From: Caballeronia sp. LZ062
GTDB taxonomy: Bacteria; Pseudomonadota; Gammaproteobacteria; Burkholderiales; Burkholderiaceae
Length of the DNA: 64,000 bases
Assembly (NCBI RefSeq): GCF_031450785.1
Contig: NZ_JARTWB010000001.1
Coordinates: 930,001 to 994,000 of the forward strand
Direction of reading: 5' to 3'
A program made the translations under genes and the position numbers. Below are positions 50,183-60,614 of this stretch, in pieces. Every line of letters begins with the position of its first letter. The first letter of the stretch is position 1. The notes under the pieces were generated by a model. The model ran no database searches. It saw only the letters and a list, made by a program, of their open reading frames with translations, and had not been told where the DNA came from.

Positions 50183-50288
50183 GTGCAGCCGCTTTTTTGG
50201 GACTGCGAGCGAATCGGCCAGCTGTACGATTGCCGGTGCGCGTCAGTCCGCGTTTTTGTTTCAACTTTCGCCGTACTCTGGAGCCTCA

Positions 50289-52310
50289 ATGATTCGACGA
50301 CCCCGCCGGTCCTTCATCCCGTCATCGCGCGCGGCATTGGCCGCAGCAAGCGTCGCCATGAGCGCGGCGCTCTGGACGAACTCCGGCGCGGCGCTCGCGC
50401 AGGCGAGCGGCGCGGCAGCCGATGCAGGCGCATCGTCCGCGTCCGTCTCTGCGGACGCTCCTGTGCAGCGGTACGCCGTCAAGCCAGGCCAGTCGCTCAG
50501 CGACATTGCGGGCGAGCTGACCGGCTCGAAGGAGCGGGCCGTAAGGGAGAAGATGGCGCGCGCCCTCTTCGATGCGAACCCGAACGCGTTCGCCGGTCAC
50601 GACATCAACCGGCTGAAGCTGGGCGCGGTGCTGAACGTGCCGGGTACGGATTCAGGCGCAGCATCCGCCGGCGCCGCTGCTTCGGCGCCTGCGCCGCAGG
50701 CCGTTCAGCAAAACGCGCCCGTGGCGAATCCTGCCAGCGCGGCACAGGCGGCGCCGGGCGCCGACACTGCGTCCGCGGCATCCGCCGTCGAACCGGCCGC
50801 GAGTGAGCCGGCCTCTGCTTCGGCCGCTTTGCAGGCGCCGGAGCCAGCGCCCGCCGTCGCGCCGGTAACGAGCGCGCCCACGCACGAGACCGCGCCACAA
50901 GCCCGCACGGGTTTCGATCCGAAGCTGATCGCGTTGGTGCTCGCGGTTCTTGCCGTCCTGCTGTTCTTCGTGCTCCGGCGCAACAAACGCCGCGCAGAAG
51001 GCGGCGCCGAAGCGCAGGCCCGCCAGCAGCCCGCGGCGCCGGTTAGCGCGCCTGTCCCGCCGCGTCCCGAATCGGCAGCCAATCTAGAAGGCACGGCCGT
51101 CGAGCGCGATCAATCCGAACTGAACGCCGTGGCCGCCAGCCTCGAAAGTTACGAGGCGGCTCAGTCCTTCGCCGCGCCATCCGAAGACGACGCACCTGAC
51201 TCCGTCGAAGCGCGCGAAACGCACGCTGACCATCCGAATCGCACGGAACCGAGCGCGCCGTTCATTCCGAATCCGCCTGCTGCGGCCCACGCTGCGTTTG
51301 TTCCGCCGCTTTCACATGCGGGAATGTCGGACGCGGAAGCGCACGAAGCGCATGCACGGGAAGTTGCCGCCCGCGAAGCCGCCGCGCGTGAAGCCGAGAA
51401 ATGGGAGGCCGAGGAGCGGGAAGCCGCGGCACGGCAGGCCGCCGCGCGAGAAGCCGAGGAGCGCGAAGTCCGCGCGCGCGAAGCAGCCGCGCGCGAAGCA
51501 TTGGAGCGTGAATCGGCCGGACGCGATGAGGCGTCGCGTGAGGCCGCCGCACAGGAAGCACAGGCGCTCGAGGCCCGCGAGGCGGCTGCGCGGGAGATCA
51601 TTGCGCGCGAAGCGGAGTTGCGCCAGGCGCAGGCGCTCGCCGCCCAGCAGCACGCGGCGGAGGAGCGCGCAGCGGAGCAGCGCGCCGTCGAAGAGCAAGC
51701 CGCACGCGACGCGCACGAGCATGAAGTAGCGTCCGACGACGAGCCGTCGTCCGGGGATCGTTTCCCGATGCCGAAGTTTCCGACGGAAGCCGTGCAGGCG
51801 CTCGACTCGCTGGACATGAGCCTGCCGCCGCGCATGGATCTGACGCTTGCGCCGCCTTCCGACGATCACGCTGCCCACGAAGTGCCCGCGTCGGCCGGCC
51901 ACGAGCCGTTCGTTCCGCAGCCGATTGCCGAGCCCGATGCGGCGCACGAGGCGCAGGCTTTTGCACTGCCATCCGTCGCCGACGAAGTGCAGTCGTCCGC
52001 TGCGGCGCAAATCGAAGCGGGGACCGCCGGTGCGCCGGCGGTCGCTGGGCTGGGGGCGACGCAGTTCGGGCCGCTGAGCCTCGACTTCAATCTCGACCTG
52101 CCGTCGAGCCAGACGGAACCGCTGCCCGCGCTGACCGCCGCCCAGCTGGCGACGATTGCGCGTAATAAGCTTGAATTGGCTGTCGAATACATCGAATTAG
52201 GCGATCTTTCGGGTGCGCGCACGTTGCTGCAGGAAGTCATCGCGTCCAACGATCAAGCGACGCGCCAGCAAGCGGCCGGCTTGCTGTCGACGCTCGCGCC
52301 GCATTCCTGA
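50289..52310 (+). CDS. fimV: FimV-like inner-membrane/peptidoglycan-binding protein
   Basis: 673 residues. Signal sequence at 1-38, LysM-type domain at about 60-120 ([14 protein letters not shown]), Ala/Pro-rich linker, membrane helix at about 212-230 ([17 protein letters not shown]), a long charged helix at about 347-480 built of REAAA/EERE-type repeats, and a C-terminal FimV domain ([20 protein letters not shown] near 628-647). FimV proteins anchor polar machinery such as type IV pili. The ATG at 50289 starts the signal peptide; the frame stays open upstream. The location before truA-trpF is conserved in relatives. Confidence 0.88.
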   Translation: MIRRPRRSFIPSSRAALAAASVAMSAALWTNSGAALAQASGAAADAGASSASVSADAPVQRYAVKPGQSLSDIAGELTGSKERAVREKMARALFDANPNAFAGHDINRLKLGAVLNVPGTDSGAASAGAAASAPAPQAVQQNAPVANPASAAQAAPGADTASAASAVEPAASEPASASAALQAPEPAPAVAPVTSAPTHETAPQARTGFDPKLIALVLAVLAVLLFFVLRRNKRRAEGGAEAQARQQPAAPVSAPVPPRPESAANLEGTAVERDQSELNAVAASLESYEAAQSFAAPSEDDAPDSVEARETHADHPNRTEPSAPFIPNPPAAAHAAFVPPLSHAGMSDAEAHEAHAREVAAREAAAREAEKWEAEEREAAARQAAAREAEEREVRAREAAAREALERESAGRDEASREAAAQEAQALEAREAAAREIIAREAELRQAQALAAQQHAAEERAAEQRAVEEQAARDAHEHEVASDDEPSSGDRFPMPKFPTEAVQALDSLDMSLPPRMDLTLAPPSDDHAAHEVPASAGHEPFVPQPIAEPDAAHEAQAFALPSVADEVQSSAAAQIEAGTAGAPAVAGLGATQFGPLSLDFNLDLPSSQTEPLPALTAAQLATIARNKLELAVEYIELGDLSGARTLLQEVIASNDQATRQQAAGLLSTLAPHS

Positions 52311-52311
52311 T

Positions 52312-53115
52312 ATGCGGATCGCGTTAGGCGTTCAGTACGACGGGGCTGCGTTTTGCGGCTGGCAATCGCAGCCGCACGGAAATACGGTGCAGAACGAAAT
52401 CGAGCGCGCGCTCGCGGAATTCACGCAGACGCCGGTTCAGACGGTGGTCGCCGGACGAACGGACACAGGCGTCCACGGCATCGGGCAAGTGGTGCATTTC
52501 GACACCGAACTCGACCGCGCGGATTTCTCATGGGTGCGCGGCACGAACGCCTTCCTGCCCACTTCCGTGGCAGTGCAGTGGGCGAAAGCGATGCCGGACG
52601 ACTTTCACGCTCGTTTTGCCGCGTTCGAGCGCACGTATTTTTACGTTCTTTACGTCAATCCGGTACGTTCACCCATGTTGGCGAAACGCGCGGGCTGGGT
52701 GCACACGCCATTGGATGTCTCGGCCATGCGCAATTCCACCGCGTGCCTTATCGGCGAGCACGATTTTTCGTCGTTTCGCGCGGCCGATTGCCAGTCGAAG
52801 ACGCCGGTCAAGCACCTCTATCAGATCGACGTGCGCGAGCAGGGCGATTTCGTTCACTTTCGGTTTCGGGCGAATGCGTTCCTGCATCACATGGTGCGCA
52901 ATTTGATGGGATGCTTTGTGGCAATCGGGCGCGGCCGGCATCCCGCTTCGTGGATGGCCGAGGTGCTCGAAGCACGCGACCGCCGCGCCGCCGCGCCGAC
53001 ATTCATGCCGGACGGGCTTTATCTCGCGGAAGTCGGTTATCCCGAGCGCTTCGCGGTTCCGCCGCCGCATATCGCAAGCATGCCCTGGAGCGCAGTTTGG
53101 AGCGGTCAGTCATGA
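52312..53115 (+). CDS. truA: tRNA pseudouridine(38-40) synthase
   Basis: 267-residue pseudouridine synthase that modifies positions 38-40 in the tRNA anticodon arm. The catalytic Asp is in [20 protein letters not shown] near residues 44-63, with [10 protein letters not shown] at 9-18 and the C-terminal [13 protein letters not shown] near 190. The ATG at 52312 directly follows the fimV stop (one base between) and the gene ends overlapping trpF by 4 bp, giving a fimV-truA-trpF transcript. Confidence 0.96.
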   Translation: MRIALGVQYDGAAFCGWQSQPHGNTVQNEIERALAEFTQTPVQTVVAGRTDTGVHGIGQVVHFDTELDRADFSWVRGTNAFLPTSVAVQWAKAMPDDFHARFAAFERTYFYVLYVNPVRSPMLAKRAGWVHTPLDVSAMRNSTACLIGEHDFSSFRAADCQSKTPVKHLYQIDVREQGDFVHFRFRANAFLHHMVRNLMGCFVAIGRGRHPASWMAEVLEARDRRAAAPTFMPDGLYLAEVGYPERFAVPPPHIASMPWSAVWSGQS

Positions 53116-53780
53116 ACAACCGAGATTTACATCGGACGAGAATCAAGTTGTGCGGCCTTTCCACGGCCGAGCACGTGCAGCACGCCGTCGGGCTGGGTGC
53201 CGACGCCGTGGGGTTCGTCTTTTATCCGCCGAGCCCGCGCTCGCTGACGGTGTCGGAAGCGGTCGAACTCTCGCGCCACGTGCCGCCGCTGGTGGCGGCG
53301 GTCGGCCTGTTCGTCAACGCGACGCCTGAATGGATTCGCGAGGTGACGTCGAATGTGCCGCTCTCGCTGCTGCAGTTTCACGGCGACGAAACGCCCGAGC
53401 AATGCGCCGAATTGGCCGCGATTGCGGGTTTGCCCTGGTGGCGCGCCGTGCGTGTTGGGCCTGATGCGGCTGCAAGCGATTTGGTAGAATCGTCGCTTCA
53501 CTATGCGGCGGCGAGCGGTATTTTGCTCGACGCACTCGTCGAGGGCTTCGGCGGCGGCGGAAAGGTATTCGATTGGTCACTTATTCCAACAGATCTCGGG
53601 CATCGGGCCGTTTTGAGTGGTGGGTTGAACGCGCAAAACGTCAGTGACGCCATCCGGCGCGTGCGCCCGTTCGCGGTCGATGTCTCCAGCGGCATCGAAG
53701 TGCCGGGCGCGAAGGGCGTGAAAGATCCCGCCCGAATGGCCGCGTTCGTGCGCGCAGTGCGCGAAGCGGACGCCGGCTGA
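53112..53780 (+). CDS. trpF: N-(5'-phosphoribosyl)anthranilate isomerase
   Basis: 222-residue TIM-barrel enzyme of tryptophan synthesis. Catalytic Cys is in [15 protein letters not shown] near residue 14 and Asp in [19 protein letters not shown] near 137; [19 protein letters not shown] near 190-208 is the phosphate-binding loop. The ATG at 53112 overlaps the truA stop (ATGA). Start of the trpF-trpB-methylase-trpA run; the earlier trp genes (trpEGDC) are not in the window. Confidence 0.96.
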   Translation: MNNRDLHRTRIKLCGLSTAEHVQHAVGLGADAVGFVFYPPSPRSLTVSEAVELSRHVPPLVAAVGLFVNATPEWIREVTSNVPLSLLQFHGDETPEQCAELAAIAGLPWWRAVRVGPDAAASDLVESSLHYAAASGILLDALVEGFGGGGKVFDWSLIPTDLGHRAVLSGGLNAQNVSDAIRRVRPFAVDVSSGIEVPGAKGVKDPARMAAFVRAVREADAG

Positions 53781-53826
53781 TACCGACCGCGAGCCTGCCA
53801 CGGCTCGCCACCGAGAGAGTGACGCA

Positions 53827-55020
53827 ATGTACAACTTGCCTGATGAAAGAGGCCACTTCGGCCAATATGGCGGCGTGTTCGTCTCCGAAACGCTCATCCA
53901 TGCGCTCGACGAACTGCGCCGCGCCTACGACGCGGCCCGCCAGGACCCGGCGTTCCAGGCCGAATACGACTACGAACTGAAGCATTACGTCGGCCGTCCT
54001 TCCCCGATTTATCACGCGAAACGCTGGAGCGAGATGCTCGGCGGCGCGCAGCTTTATCTGAAGCGCGAAGACCTGAATCACACGGGCGCGCACAAGGTCA
54101 ACAACGTGATCGGGCAGGCGCTGCTCGCGCGCAAGATGGGCAAGCCGCGCGTGATCGCGGAAACCGGCGCGGGCCAGCACGGCGTGGCGACAGCGACCAT
54201 CGCGGCGCGCTTCGGCATGGAGTGTGTCGTCTACATGGGCGCCGAGGACGTGAAGCGACAGGCGGCGAATGTCTATCGCATGAAATTGCTGGGCGCGACC
54301 GTCGTGCCGGTGGAATCCGGCTCGCGCACGCTGAAGGACGCGCTCAACGAGGCCATGCGCGACTGGGTGACGAACGTGGAAAACACGTTTTACATCATCG
54401 GCACCGTGGCGGGGCCGCATCCTTATCCGATGATGGTGCGCGACTTCCAGCGCGTGATCGGCGACGAATGCCGCGTGCAGATGCCCGAGATGACGGGCCG
54501 TCAGCCGGATGCGGTGATTGCGTGCGTCGGCGGCGGGTCGAACGCGATGGGCATCTTTTATCCGTTTATCGAAGACGAAGCCGTTCGTTTGATCGGCGTC
54601 GAGGCGGCGGGCGACGGTATCGATACGGGCCGTCACGCGGCTTCGCTGATGGGCGGAAGCCCCGGCGTGCTGCACGGCAATCGCACGTATCTGCTGCAGG
54701 ACGACAACGGCCAGATCATCGAGACGCACTCGGTGTCGGCGGGCCTCGACTATCCGGGCGTCGGGCCGGAGCACGCGTGGCTGAAGGACGCGGGCCGCGC
54801 CGAGTACGTCGGCATCACCGACGATGAGGCGCTGAAGGCGTTCCACGATTGCTGTCGGATCGAAGGCATCATTCCGGCGCTGGAGTCCAGTCACGCGCTG
54901 GCGTACGGGGCGAAGCTCGCGAAGACGCTGCCGCGCGACAAGGTGCTGCTCGTCAACCTCTCGGGCCGCGGCGACAAGGACATGCACACGGTCGCCGAGC
55001 GATCGGGCATCCAGTTCTAA
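53827..55020 (+). CDS. trpB: Tryptophan synthase beta chain
   Basis: 397-residue PLP enzyme that joins indole to serine. The PLP Lys is in [17 protein letters not shown] near residue 88, the phosphate loop is [15 protein letters not shown] near 235-249 and the Glu in [12 protein letters not shown] near 111 is catalytic. GAGAG precedes the ATG at 53827. Only 7 bp separate it from the DNA methylase gene, so trpB and trpA are on one transcript interrupted by that gene. Confidence 0.98.
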   Translation: MYNLPDERGHFGQYGGVFVSETLIHALDELRRAYDAARQDPAFQAEYDYELKHYVGRPSPIYHAKRWSEMLGGAQLYLKREDLNHTGAHKVNNVIGQALLARKMGKPRVIAETGAGQHGVATATIAARFGMECVVYMGAEDVKRQAANVYRMKLLGATVVPVESGSRTLKDALNEAMRDWVTNVENTFYIIGTVAGPHPYPMMVRDFQRVIGDECRVQMPEMTGRQPDAVIACVGGGSNAMGIFYPFIEDEAVRLIGVEAAGDGIDTGRHAASLMGGSPGVLHGNRTYLLQDDNGQIIETHSVSAGLDYPGVGPEHAWLKDAGRAEYVGITDDEALKAFHDCCRIEGIIPALESSHALAYGAKLAKTLPRDKVLLVNLSGRGDKDMHTVAERSGIQF

Positions 55021-55027
55021 GCCGCAG

Positions 55028-55855
55028 ATGCGCACCGTTATCGACGAACCGATGTCCGCCGGCGCGCTGCAAGGCGCCGGCATCGACATTTGGAACCGCG
55101 ACTTTCTCGCCGATGCCGCCTCCATTCCCGATGCGTCGATCGATCTGATCGTCGCGGACCCGCCGTATGGGCTCGGCAAGGACTACGGAAACGACTCGGA
55201 CATGCTGTCCGGCGAGGCCTTTCTTGCGTGGACGTACCGCTGGCTGGACATTGCGATACCGAAGCTCAAAAAAAGCGGGTCGATGTACATCTTCTGCACC
55301 TGGCAATATTCGCCCGAACTGTTCGTGTTCCTGAAGCGCCGGATGATGATGGTCAACGAAATCGTCTGGGACCGGCGCGTGCCGAGCATGGGCGGAACGA
55401 CGCGAAAATTCACCTCGGTGCACGACAACATCGGTTATTTCGCGGTATCGAAGGATTACTACTTCGACCTCGATCCGGTGCGCATTCCCTACGACGCAGC
55501 GACGAAAAAGGCGCGCTCGCGCAAGATTTTCGAAGGCAGCAAGTGGCTCGAGATGGGCTACAACCCGAAGGACGTCTGGTCCGTGTCGCGGCTGCACCGG
55601 CAGCACGCGGAGCGGGTCGATCATCCGACGCAAAAGCCGCTGGAAATCGTCGAGCGCATGGTGTTGGCGAGTTGTCCGCCGGGCGGCCGCGTCCTCGATC
55701 CGTTCATGGGCAGCGGCACGACCGCCGTCGCGTGCGCGCGCCACGGCCGGCTTTTCACGGGCTTCGAAATCAACGCGGACTATTGCGCTATCGCGGAAAG
55801 CCGCCTCGCAAAGCTGGACGCGCCGCTGACCGCCGAAACCGAGACGGCCGAATAA
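55028..55855 (+). CDS. Orphan site-specific DNA methyltransferase, beta class
   Basis: 275 residues. Catalytic motif IV DPPY at 44-47 comes before the AdoMet-binding DPFMGSGTT at 224-232, the order of beta-class amino-methylases, most likely N6-adenine. Between them lies a target-recognition part (about 95-190). No restriction enzyme gene is near, so it is an orphan, regulatory-type methylase. From memory, Burkholderia cenocepacia has a solitary adenine methylase on chromosome 2 linked with the motif GTWWAC, and this gene may be its orthologue; not checked. It is nested between trpB and trpA. Confidence 0.9.
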   Translation: MRTVIDEPMSAGALQGAGIDIWNRDFLADAASIPDASIDLIVADPPYGLGKDYGNDSDMLSGEAFLAWTYRWLDIAIPKLKKSGSMYIFCTWQYSPELFVFLKRRMMMVNEIVWDRRVPSMGGTTRKFTSVHDNIGYFAVSKDYYFDLDPVRIPYDAATKKARSRKIFEGSKWLEMGYNPKDVWSVSRLHRQHAERVDHPTQKPLEIVERMVLASCPPGGRVLDPFMGSGTTAVACARHGRLFTGFEINADYCAIAESRLAKLDAPLTAETETAE

Positions 55856-55927
55856 CGCGCGAGCCGCAGCTTCGTCGCTGATCGCGTCGAATGATCGACG
55901 CCAACGAATACGCTTAAGAGAATTCTC

Positions 55928-56731
55928 ATGTCCCGTATCAAGAACACTTTCGCGACGCTTGCCGCGCAAGGCCGCAAAGGGCTGATTCCCTTCATCACGG
56001 CGGGCGATCCGAACCCCGAGCAAACCGTCGAATTCATGCACGCGCTCGCCAAGGGCGGCGCCGACGTCATCGAGCTGGGTGTGCCGTTTTCCGATCCGAT
56101 GGCCGATGGCCCCGTCATCCAGCGTTCGTCGGAGCGCGCGCTGGCGCGCGGCGTCACGCTCAAGCGCGTGCTGGCCGATGTGGCGCGCTTTCGCGAAACC
56201 GACGCCGACACGCCCGTCGTGCTGATGGGCTACGCCAATCCCATCGAGCGCATGGGCGCCGACGCGTTCGCGCAAGCCGCGAAGCAAGCGGGGGTGGACG
56301 GCGTGCTCGTCGTCGACTATCCGCCCGAGGAAGCCAGCGATTTCGGCGCGACGATGCGCGCGGCCGGCATCGATCCGATCTTCCTGCTCGCGCCGACATC
56401 GACCGATGAGCGCGTGGCGGCGGTCGGCAAGATCGCGAGCGGCTACGTGTACTACGTGTCGCTCAAGGGCGTGACGGGCGCGGCAAATCTGGACGTTTCC
56501 AGCATCGCGAGTAAAATCCCGGCCATCAAGTCGCAGGTGCCGCTGCCGGTCGGCGTCGGTTTCGGCATTCGCGACGCAGAGACGGCCCGCGCCGTCGCGG
56601 AAGTCGCGGACGCGGTCGTTATCGGAAGCCGGCTCGTGCAGTTGCTCGAAGAGGCGCCGCCGGACACGGCCGCCGCGTCGCTCACGAGCTTCATCGCGGA
56701 AATTCGCGCGGCGCTCGATTCCGCCAAATAA
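55928..56731 (+). CDS. trpA: Tryptophan synthase alpha chain
   Basis: 267-residue TIM-barrel subunit that cleaves indole-3-glycerol phosphate and channels indole to TrpB. Catalytic Glu in [19 protein letters not shown] near residues 48-66 with the Asp in the same loop; flexible loop [12 protein letters not shown] near 183 and [17 protein letters not shown] near 210 complete the site. AAGAG lies before the ATG at 55928. It follows the methylase gene by 72 bp. Confidence 0.97.
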   Translation: MSRIKNTFATLAAQGRKGLIPFITAGDPNPEQTVEFMHALAKGGADVIELGVPFSDPMADGPVIQRSSERALARGVTLKRVLADVARFRETDADTPVVLMGYANPIERMGADAFAQAAKQAGVDGVLVVDYPPEEASDFGATMRAAGIDPIFLLAPTSTDERVAAVGKIASGYVYYVSLKGVTGAANLDVSSIASKIPAIKSQVPLPVGVGFGIRDAETARAVAEVADAVVIGSRLVQLLEEAPPDTAAASLTSFIAEIRAALDSAK

Positions 56732-56794
56732 CATGTGCCGCCGCGGCCGTCATCGACGGTGCGCGGCGATGCCCCGATCAGTCAAGGAACAACG

Positions 56795-57667
<873 letters not shown>

Positions 57668-57688
57668 CGCCGCTTTGTGCCCGCGCCG

Positions 57689-57726
57689 CGCCGCGCGTGA
57701 ACCGCGAGGTTCCGCGCGGCGTTTTT
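57689..57726 (+). terminator. Terminator-like hairpin between accD and folC
   Basis: Nine-bp stem CGCCGCGCG (57689-57697) and CGCGCGGCG (57713-57721) with an inner AACC/GGTT pairing, followed by TTTTT. It ends 20 bp before the folC start, so readthrough into folC must be partial or folC has its own promoter further upstream. Confidence 0.8.
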
Positions 57727-57745
57727 GCTTCTCCGCATACCGAAC

Positions 57746-59056
57746 ATGAACACATTCCCAACTCTCGACGCGTGGCTCGCCCATCTGGAAGCGGCGCATC
57801 CGGTCGGTATCGACATGGGCCTCGCGCGCATCGGCCGCGTCAAGGAGGCGCTCGGCCTGCGCTTCGATTGCCCGGTAATCACCGTCGGCGGCACGAACGG
57901 CAAGGGCTCGACGTGCGCGATCCTCGAAGCGATCCTCCTGCGCGCGGGCTATCGCGTGGGCTGCCATACGTCGCCGCACTTGCTGTCGTTCAACGAGCGC
58001 GCGCGCATCGACGGTGAAGACGCGACCGACGCCGAACTGCTCGAACACTTCGAAGCCGTTGAGAAGGCGCGCGCCAGCCTGCCCGATCCTGTTTCGCTGA
58101 CGTATTTCGAATTCACCACGCTCGCCATCCTGCATCTGTTCGCGTCGCGCGGGCTTGATGCCGTGATCCTCGAAGTGGGGCTGGGCGGGCGGCTGGACGC
58201 GGTGAATATCGTCGATACGGATTGCGCCGTGGTGACGAGCATCGACCTCGACCATACGGACTATCTCGGCGACACGCGGGAAAAAATCGGCTTCGAGAAG
58301 GCGGGCATCTTCCGTTCGGGCAAGCCGGCCGTGTGCGGCGATCCTTCGCCGCCGCAAACGTTGATCGACCATGCCGCCGCTGTGGGCGCGGACTTGTGGC
58401 TCGTCGGCCGCGATTTTCGCTACGAAGCGCAGCCGGGCAACGAACGCCAGCAGTGGAGCTACATCGGCCGCACGCAGCGGCGCGCGGCGCTCGCCTATCC
58501 GGCGCTGCGCGGGGCGAATCAGCTCATCAACACGTCGGCGGCGCTCGCCGCGCTCGAGGCGCTGCGCGACCGGCTGCCGGTGTCCGCGCAGGACATTCGT
58601 CTGGGGCTCGCGAACGTGGAACTGCCGGGGCGCTTCCAGGTGCTGCCGGGCAAGCCGCAGATCATTCTCGACGTTGCGCACAATCCGCACGCCGCAGCCG
58701 TGCTCGCGCAAAACCTCGGCAACATGGGCTATTTTCCTTACACCTACGCGGTTTTCGGCGCGATGGGCGACAAGGACATCGAAGGCATCGTGAAGCAGCT
58801 CGCGGGCGAAATCGACCACTGGAACGTGACCGCGCTGCCGACGCCGCGTGCCGCCGCGCCCGACCGTCTTGAAGCCGTCCTGCGCGATGCCGGTGTCAAC
58901 GACGGCCCCGACAGCAGCGTTGCACGATTCGAGACCCCCGCCGACGCATTTCGAGATGCGTTAAGCCGGGCGTCCGAAAATGATAGAATCGTGGTTTTCG
59001 GTAGTTTCTATACGGTGGCTGGCGTCATGGCCTACCGCAAATCGCAGCATCACTGA
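57746..59056 (+). CDS. folC: Bifunctional folylpolyglutamate/dihydrofolate synthase
   Basis: 436-residue Mur-ligase-like enzyme that adds glutamate to dihydropteroate and tetrahydrofolate. The P-loop is VGGTNGKGSTCAIL near residue 48-61, the Mg2+/ATP segments LEVGLGGRLDAVNIV near 140-154 and SIDLDHTDYLG near 164-174, and the C-terminal domain has LDVAHNPHAA near 308. The ATG at 57746 is preferred over an upstream in-frame TTG at 57725 that lies in the terminator T-tract. Confidence 0.96.
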   Translation: MNTFPTLDAWLAHLEAAHPVGIDMGLARIGRVKEALGLRFDCPVITVGGTNGKGSTCAILEAILLRAGYRVGCHTSPHLLSFNERARIDGEDATDAELLEHFEAVEKARASLPDPVSLTYFEFTTLAILHLFASRGLDAVILEVGLGGRLDAVNIVDTDCAVVTSIDLDHTDYLGDTREKIGFEKAGIFRSGKPAVCGDPSPPQTLIDHAAAVGADLWLVGRDFRYEAQPGNERQQWSYIGRTQRRAALAYPALRGANQLINTSAALAALEALRDRLPVSAQDIRLGLANVELPGRFQVLPGKPQIILDVAHNPHAAAVLAQNLGNMGYFPYTYAVFGAMGDKDIEGIVKQLAGEIDHWNVTALPTPRAAAPDRLEAVLRDAGVNDGPDSSVARFETPADAFRDALSRASENDRIVVFGSFYTVAGVMAYRKSQHH

Positions 59057-59095
59057 GACGGCTGGCCGTCTGAAGCTTCTCGCACCAAGCCATAC

Positions 59096-59935
59096 ATGGG
59101 ACTTTTCTCGTTCGGCAAGAAAGACGACGCCCGCGCCGCGAGCGACGCATACCCCGATTCCCCGCGCGGTTCGCGTCATACCGTGCGCACGGAGCGCCGC
59201 ACCCGCCGCACCGAACGTCCTGATGCCGACGCCATGATGCTCGACCCGACGCTTCCCGAGAAGCAGCGCGCGCGCCGCAGGCTTGTCGGGGCTATCGCGC
59301 TGGTGCTGGCGGCGGTCATCGTCTTGCCGATGGTGCTGGATTCGCGCCCGAAGCCCGTCGCCGACGACATTTCCATCGATATTCCGAACCGCGCTGCGCC
59401 CGCCGCGAAGCCATCGCGCGAGGCGAACGACGCCGACACGCAGGCAGGCGTTGCGCATGAGACGCCGGCTGCTGCCGACAGTACTGTCGCCGCGGGCGTG
59501 ACGCAGCCGTCGCCGCCGGCCTCCGCGTCCGCCGCCGTCGCACAGACGAAGCCGGAAGCGAAGGCTGAAAGCAAGCCGGCACCCATTGCCAAGCAAGCCG
59601 CCAAGCCGCAGGCTCAACCGGCCCCGGAAACGGACAGCACGGCAAGCCCGGCAACTCCAGCATCGAGCGCGGCGAACACGCCTTCGTCCCCGGCCGGCAG
59701 CCGTTTCGTGCTTCAGATCGGCACCTTCGACGACGACACGGCAGCGCAGAACTGGGTCAACAAGTTGAAAGCCGCGGGCGTGCCCGCATATCTCGAACAT
59801 CGTCAGCAGTCGGATGGTTCATCGCGCGCGCTGTTGCGTGCGGGTCCGTTCCCGGATCGCGCGTCGGCGTCTGCCGCGCTCGTGAAGGTGCGGCAGGCAG
59901 GGCTCGCCGGCGGCAAGCGGTCGGCGTCGAACTAA
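59096..59935 (+). CDS. SPOR-domain cell division protein (DedD/FtsN-like)
   Basis: 279-residue single-pass inner-membrane protein. A basic cytosolic part (residues 1-60) is followed by the helix RLVGAIALVLAAVIVLPMVL at about 61-80, a long Ala/Pro/Lys-rich periplasmic linker and a C-terminal SPOR domain from about 198 (SRFVLQIGTFDDDTAAQNWV) that binds denuded septal glycan. Gene position between folC and cvpA is that of dedD in many gamma- and beta-proteobacteria. The ATG at 59096 begins MGLFSFGKKD. Confidence 0.9.
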   Translation: MGLFSFGKKDDARAASDAYPDSPRGSRHTVRTERRTRRTERPDADAMMLDPTLPEKQRARRRLVGAIALVLAAVIVLPMVLDSRPKPVADDISIDIPNRAAPAAKPSREANDADTQAGVAHETPAAADSTVAAGVTQPSPPASASAAVAQTKPEAKAESKPAPIAKQAAKPQAQPAPETDSTASPATPASSAANTPSSPAGSRFVLQIGTFDDDTAAQNWVNKLKAAGVPAYLEHRQQSDGSSRALLRAGPFPDRASASAALVKVRQAGLAGGKRSASN

Positions 59936-59941
59936 GCGTCG

Positions 59942-60481
59942 ATGCCGATGTTCACGAGCTTCGACTACGCCGTGATGGCCGTGATCGGCCTGTCTGCCTT
60001 GCGCGGCATGTGGCGCGGCCTGCTCGCCGAAGCCTTCGGGCTGGTCGGCTGGGTCGCCGCCATTTTGATCGCGGGACGCTTCGTGAGCGTGGTGGTGCCG
60101 TACATTCCGGCAAGCTGGCCGGGCGGCGCGCTGACGCAATGGCTCGTCGCGTTCCTGCTGGTGGTCGGCGCGGTGCTGTTGCTGTCGAGCGTGCTGTCGG
60201 CGCTGCTCACGCGCATTACGGAAGTGACCGGCCTGCGCGGCGTGGATCGCTCGCTGGGCCTGCTGTTCGGCCTCGTCCGAGGCGCTATATTGGTGGTGAT
60301 TCTGGTCGCGCTCGCAGGTCTGACCGAATTGCCGCAGAAGGATTTTTGGCGTCACGCGCTGCTGCGGTCCATGGCCGAGCAAGGCGTGCGCGAACTGAGA
60401 CCGCTTCTCCCCGATACGCTCGCCGCGTATGTGCACGTCGCACCGCAATCAGGCGACACGGCGCCAAGCGCCGCACAATAG
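59942..60481 (+). CDS. cvpA: CvpA family membrane protein
   Basis: 179 residues with four hydrophobic helices, starting MPMFTSFDYAVMAVIGLSAL and carrying the family segment GMWRGLLAEAFGLVGWVAAI near 21-40. CvpA is linked with envelope homeostasis and colicin V production in E. coli, where it also precedes purF. Only 6 bp separate it from the SPOR gene. A second in-frame ATG two codons later is also possible. Confidence 0.93.
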   Translation: MPMFTSFDYAVMAVIGLSALRGMWRGLLAEAFGLVGWVAAILIAGRFVSVVVPYIPASWPGGALTQWLVAFLLVVGAVLLLSSVLSALLTRITEVTGLRGVDRSLGLLFGLVRGAILVVILVALAGLTELPQKDFWRHALLRSMAEQGVRELRPLLPDTLAAYVHVAPQSGDTAPSAAQ

Positions 60482-60614
60482 ACGAACGGCAGGCTACACG
60501 AGGAACGCGCGACGGCCACTTGCGCCGCCGAACGCGCCCGCTCGCGGGACTCGTTCGACCTGGCGCGACGCCGGCACGCCTCTCTACCGTTTCGACTCTT
60601 TGAAGGACCATGCC

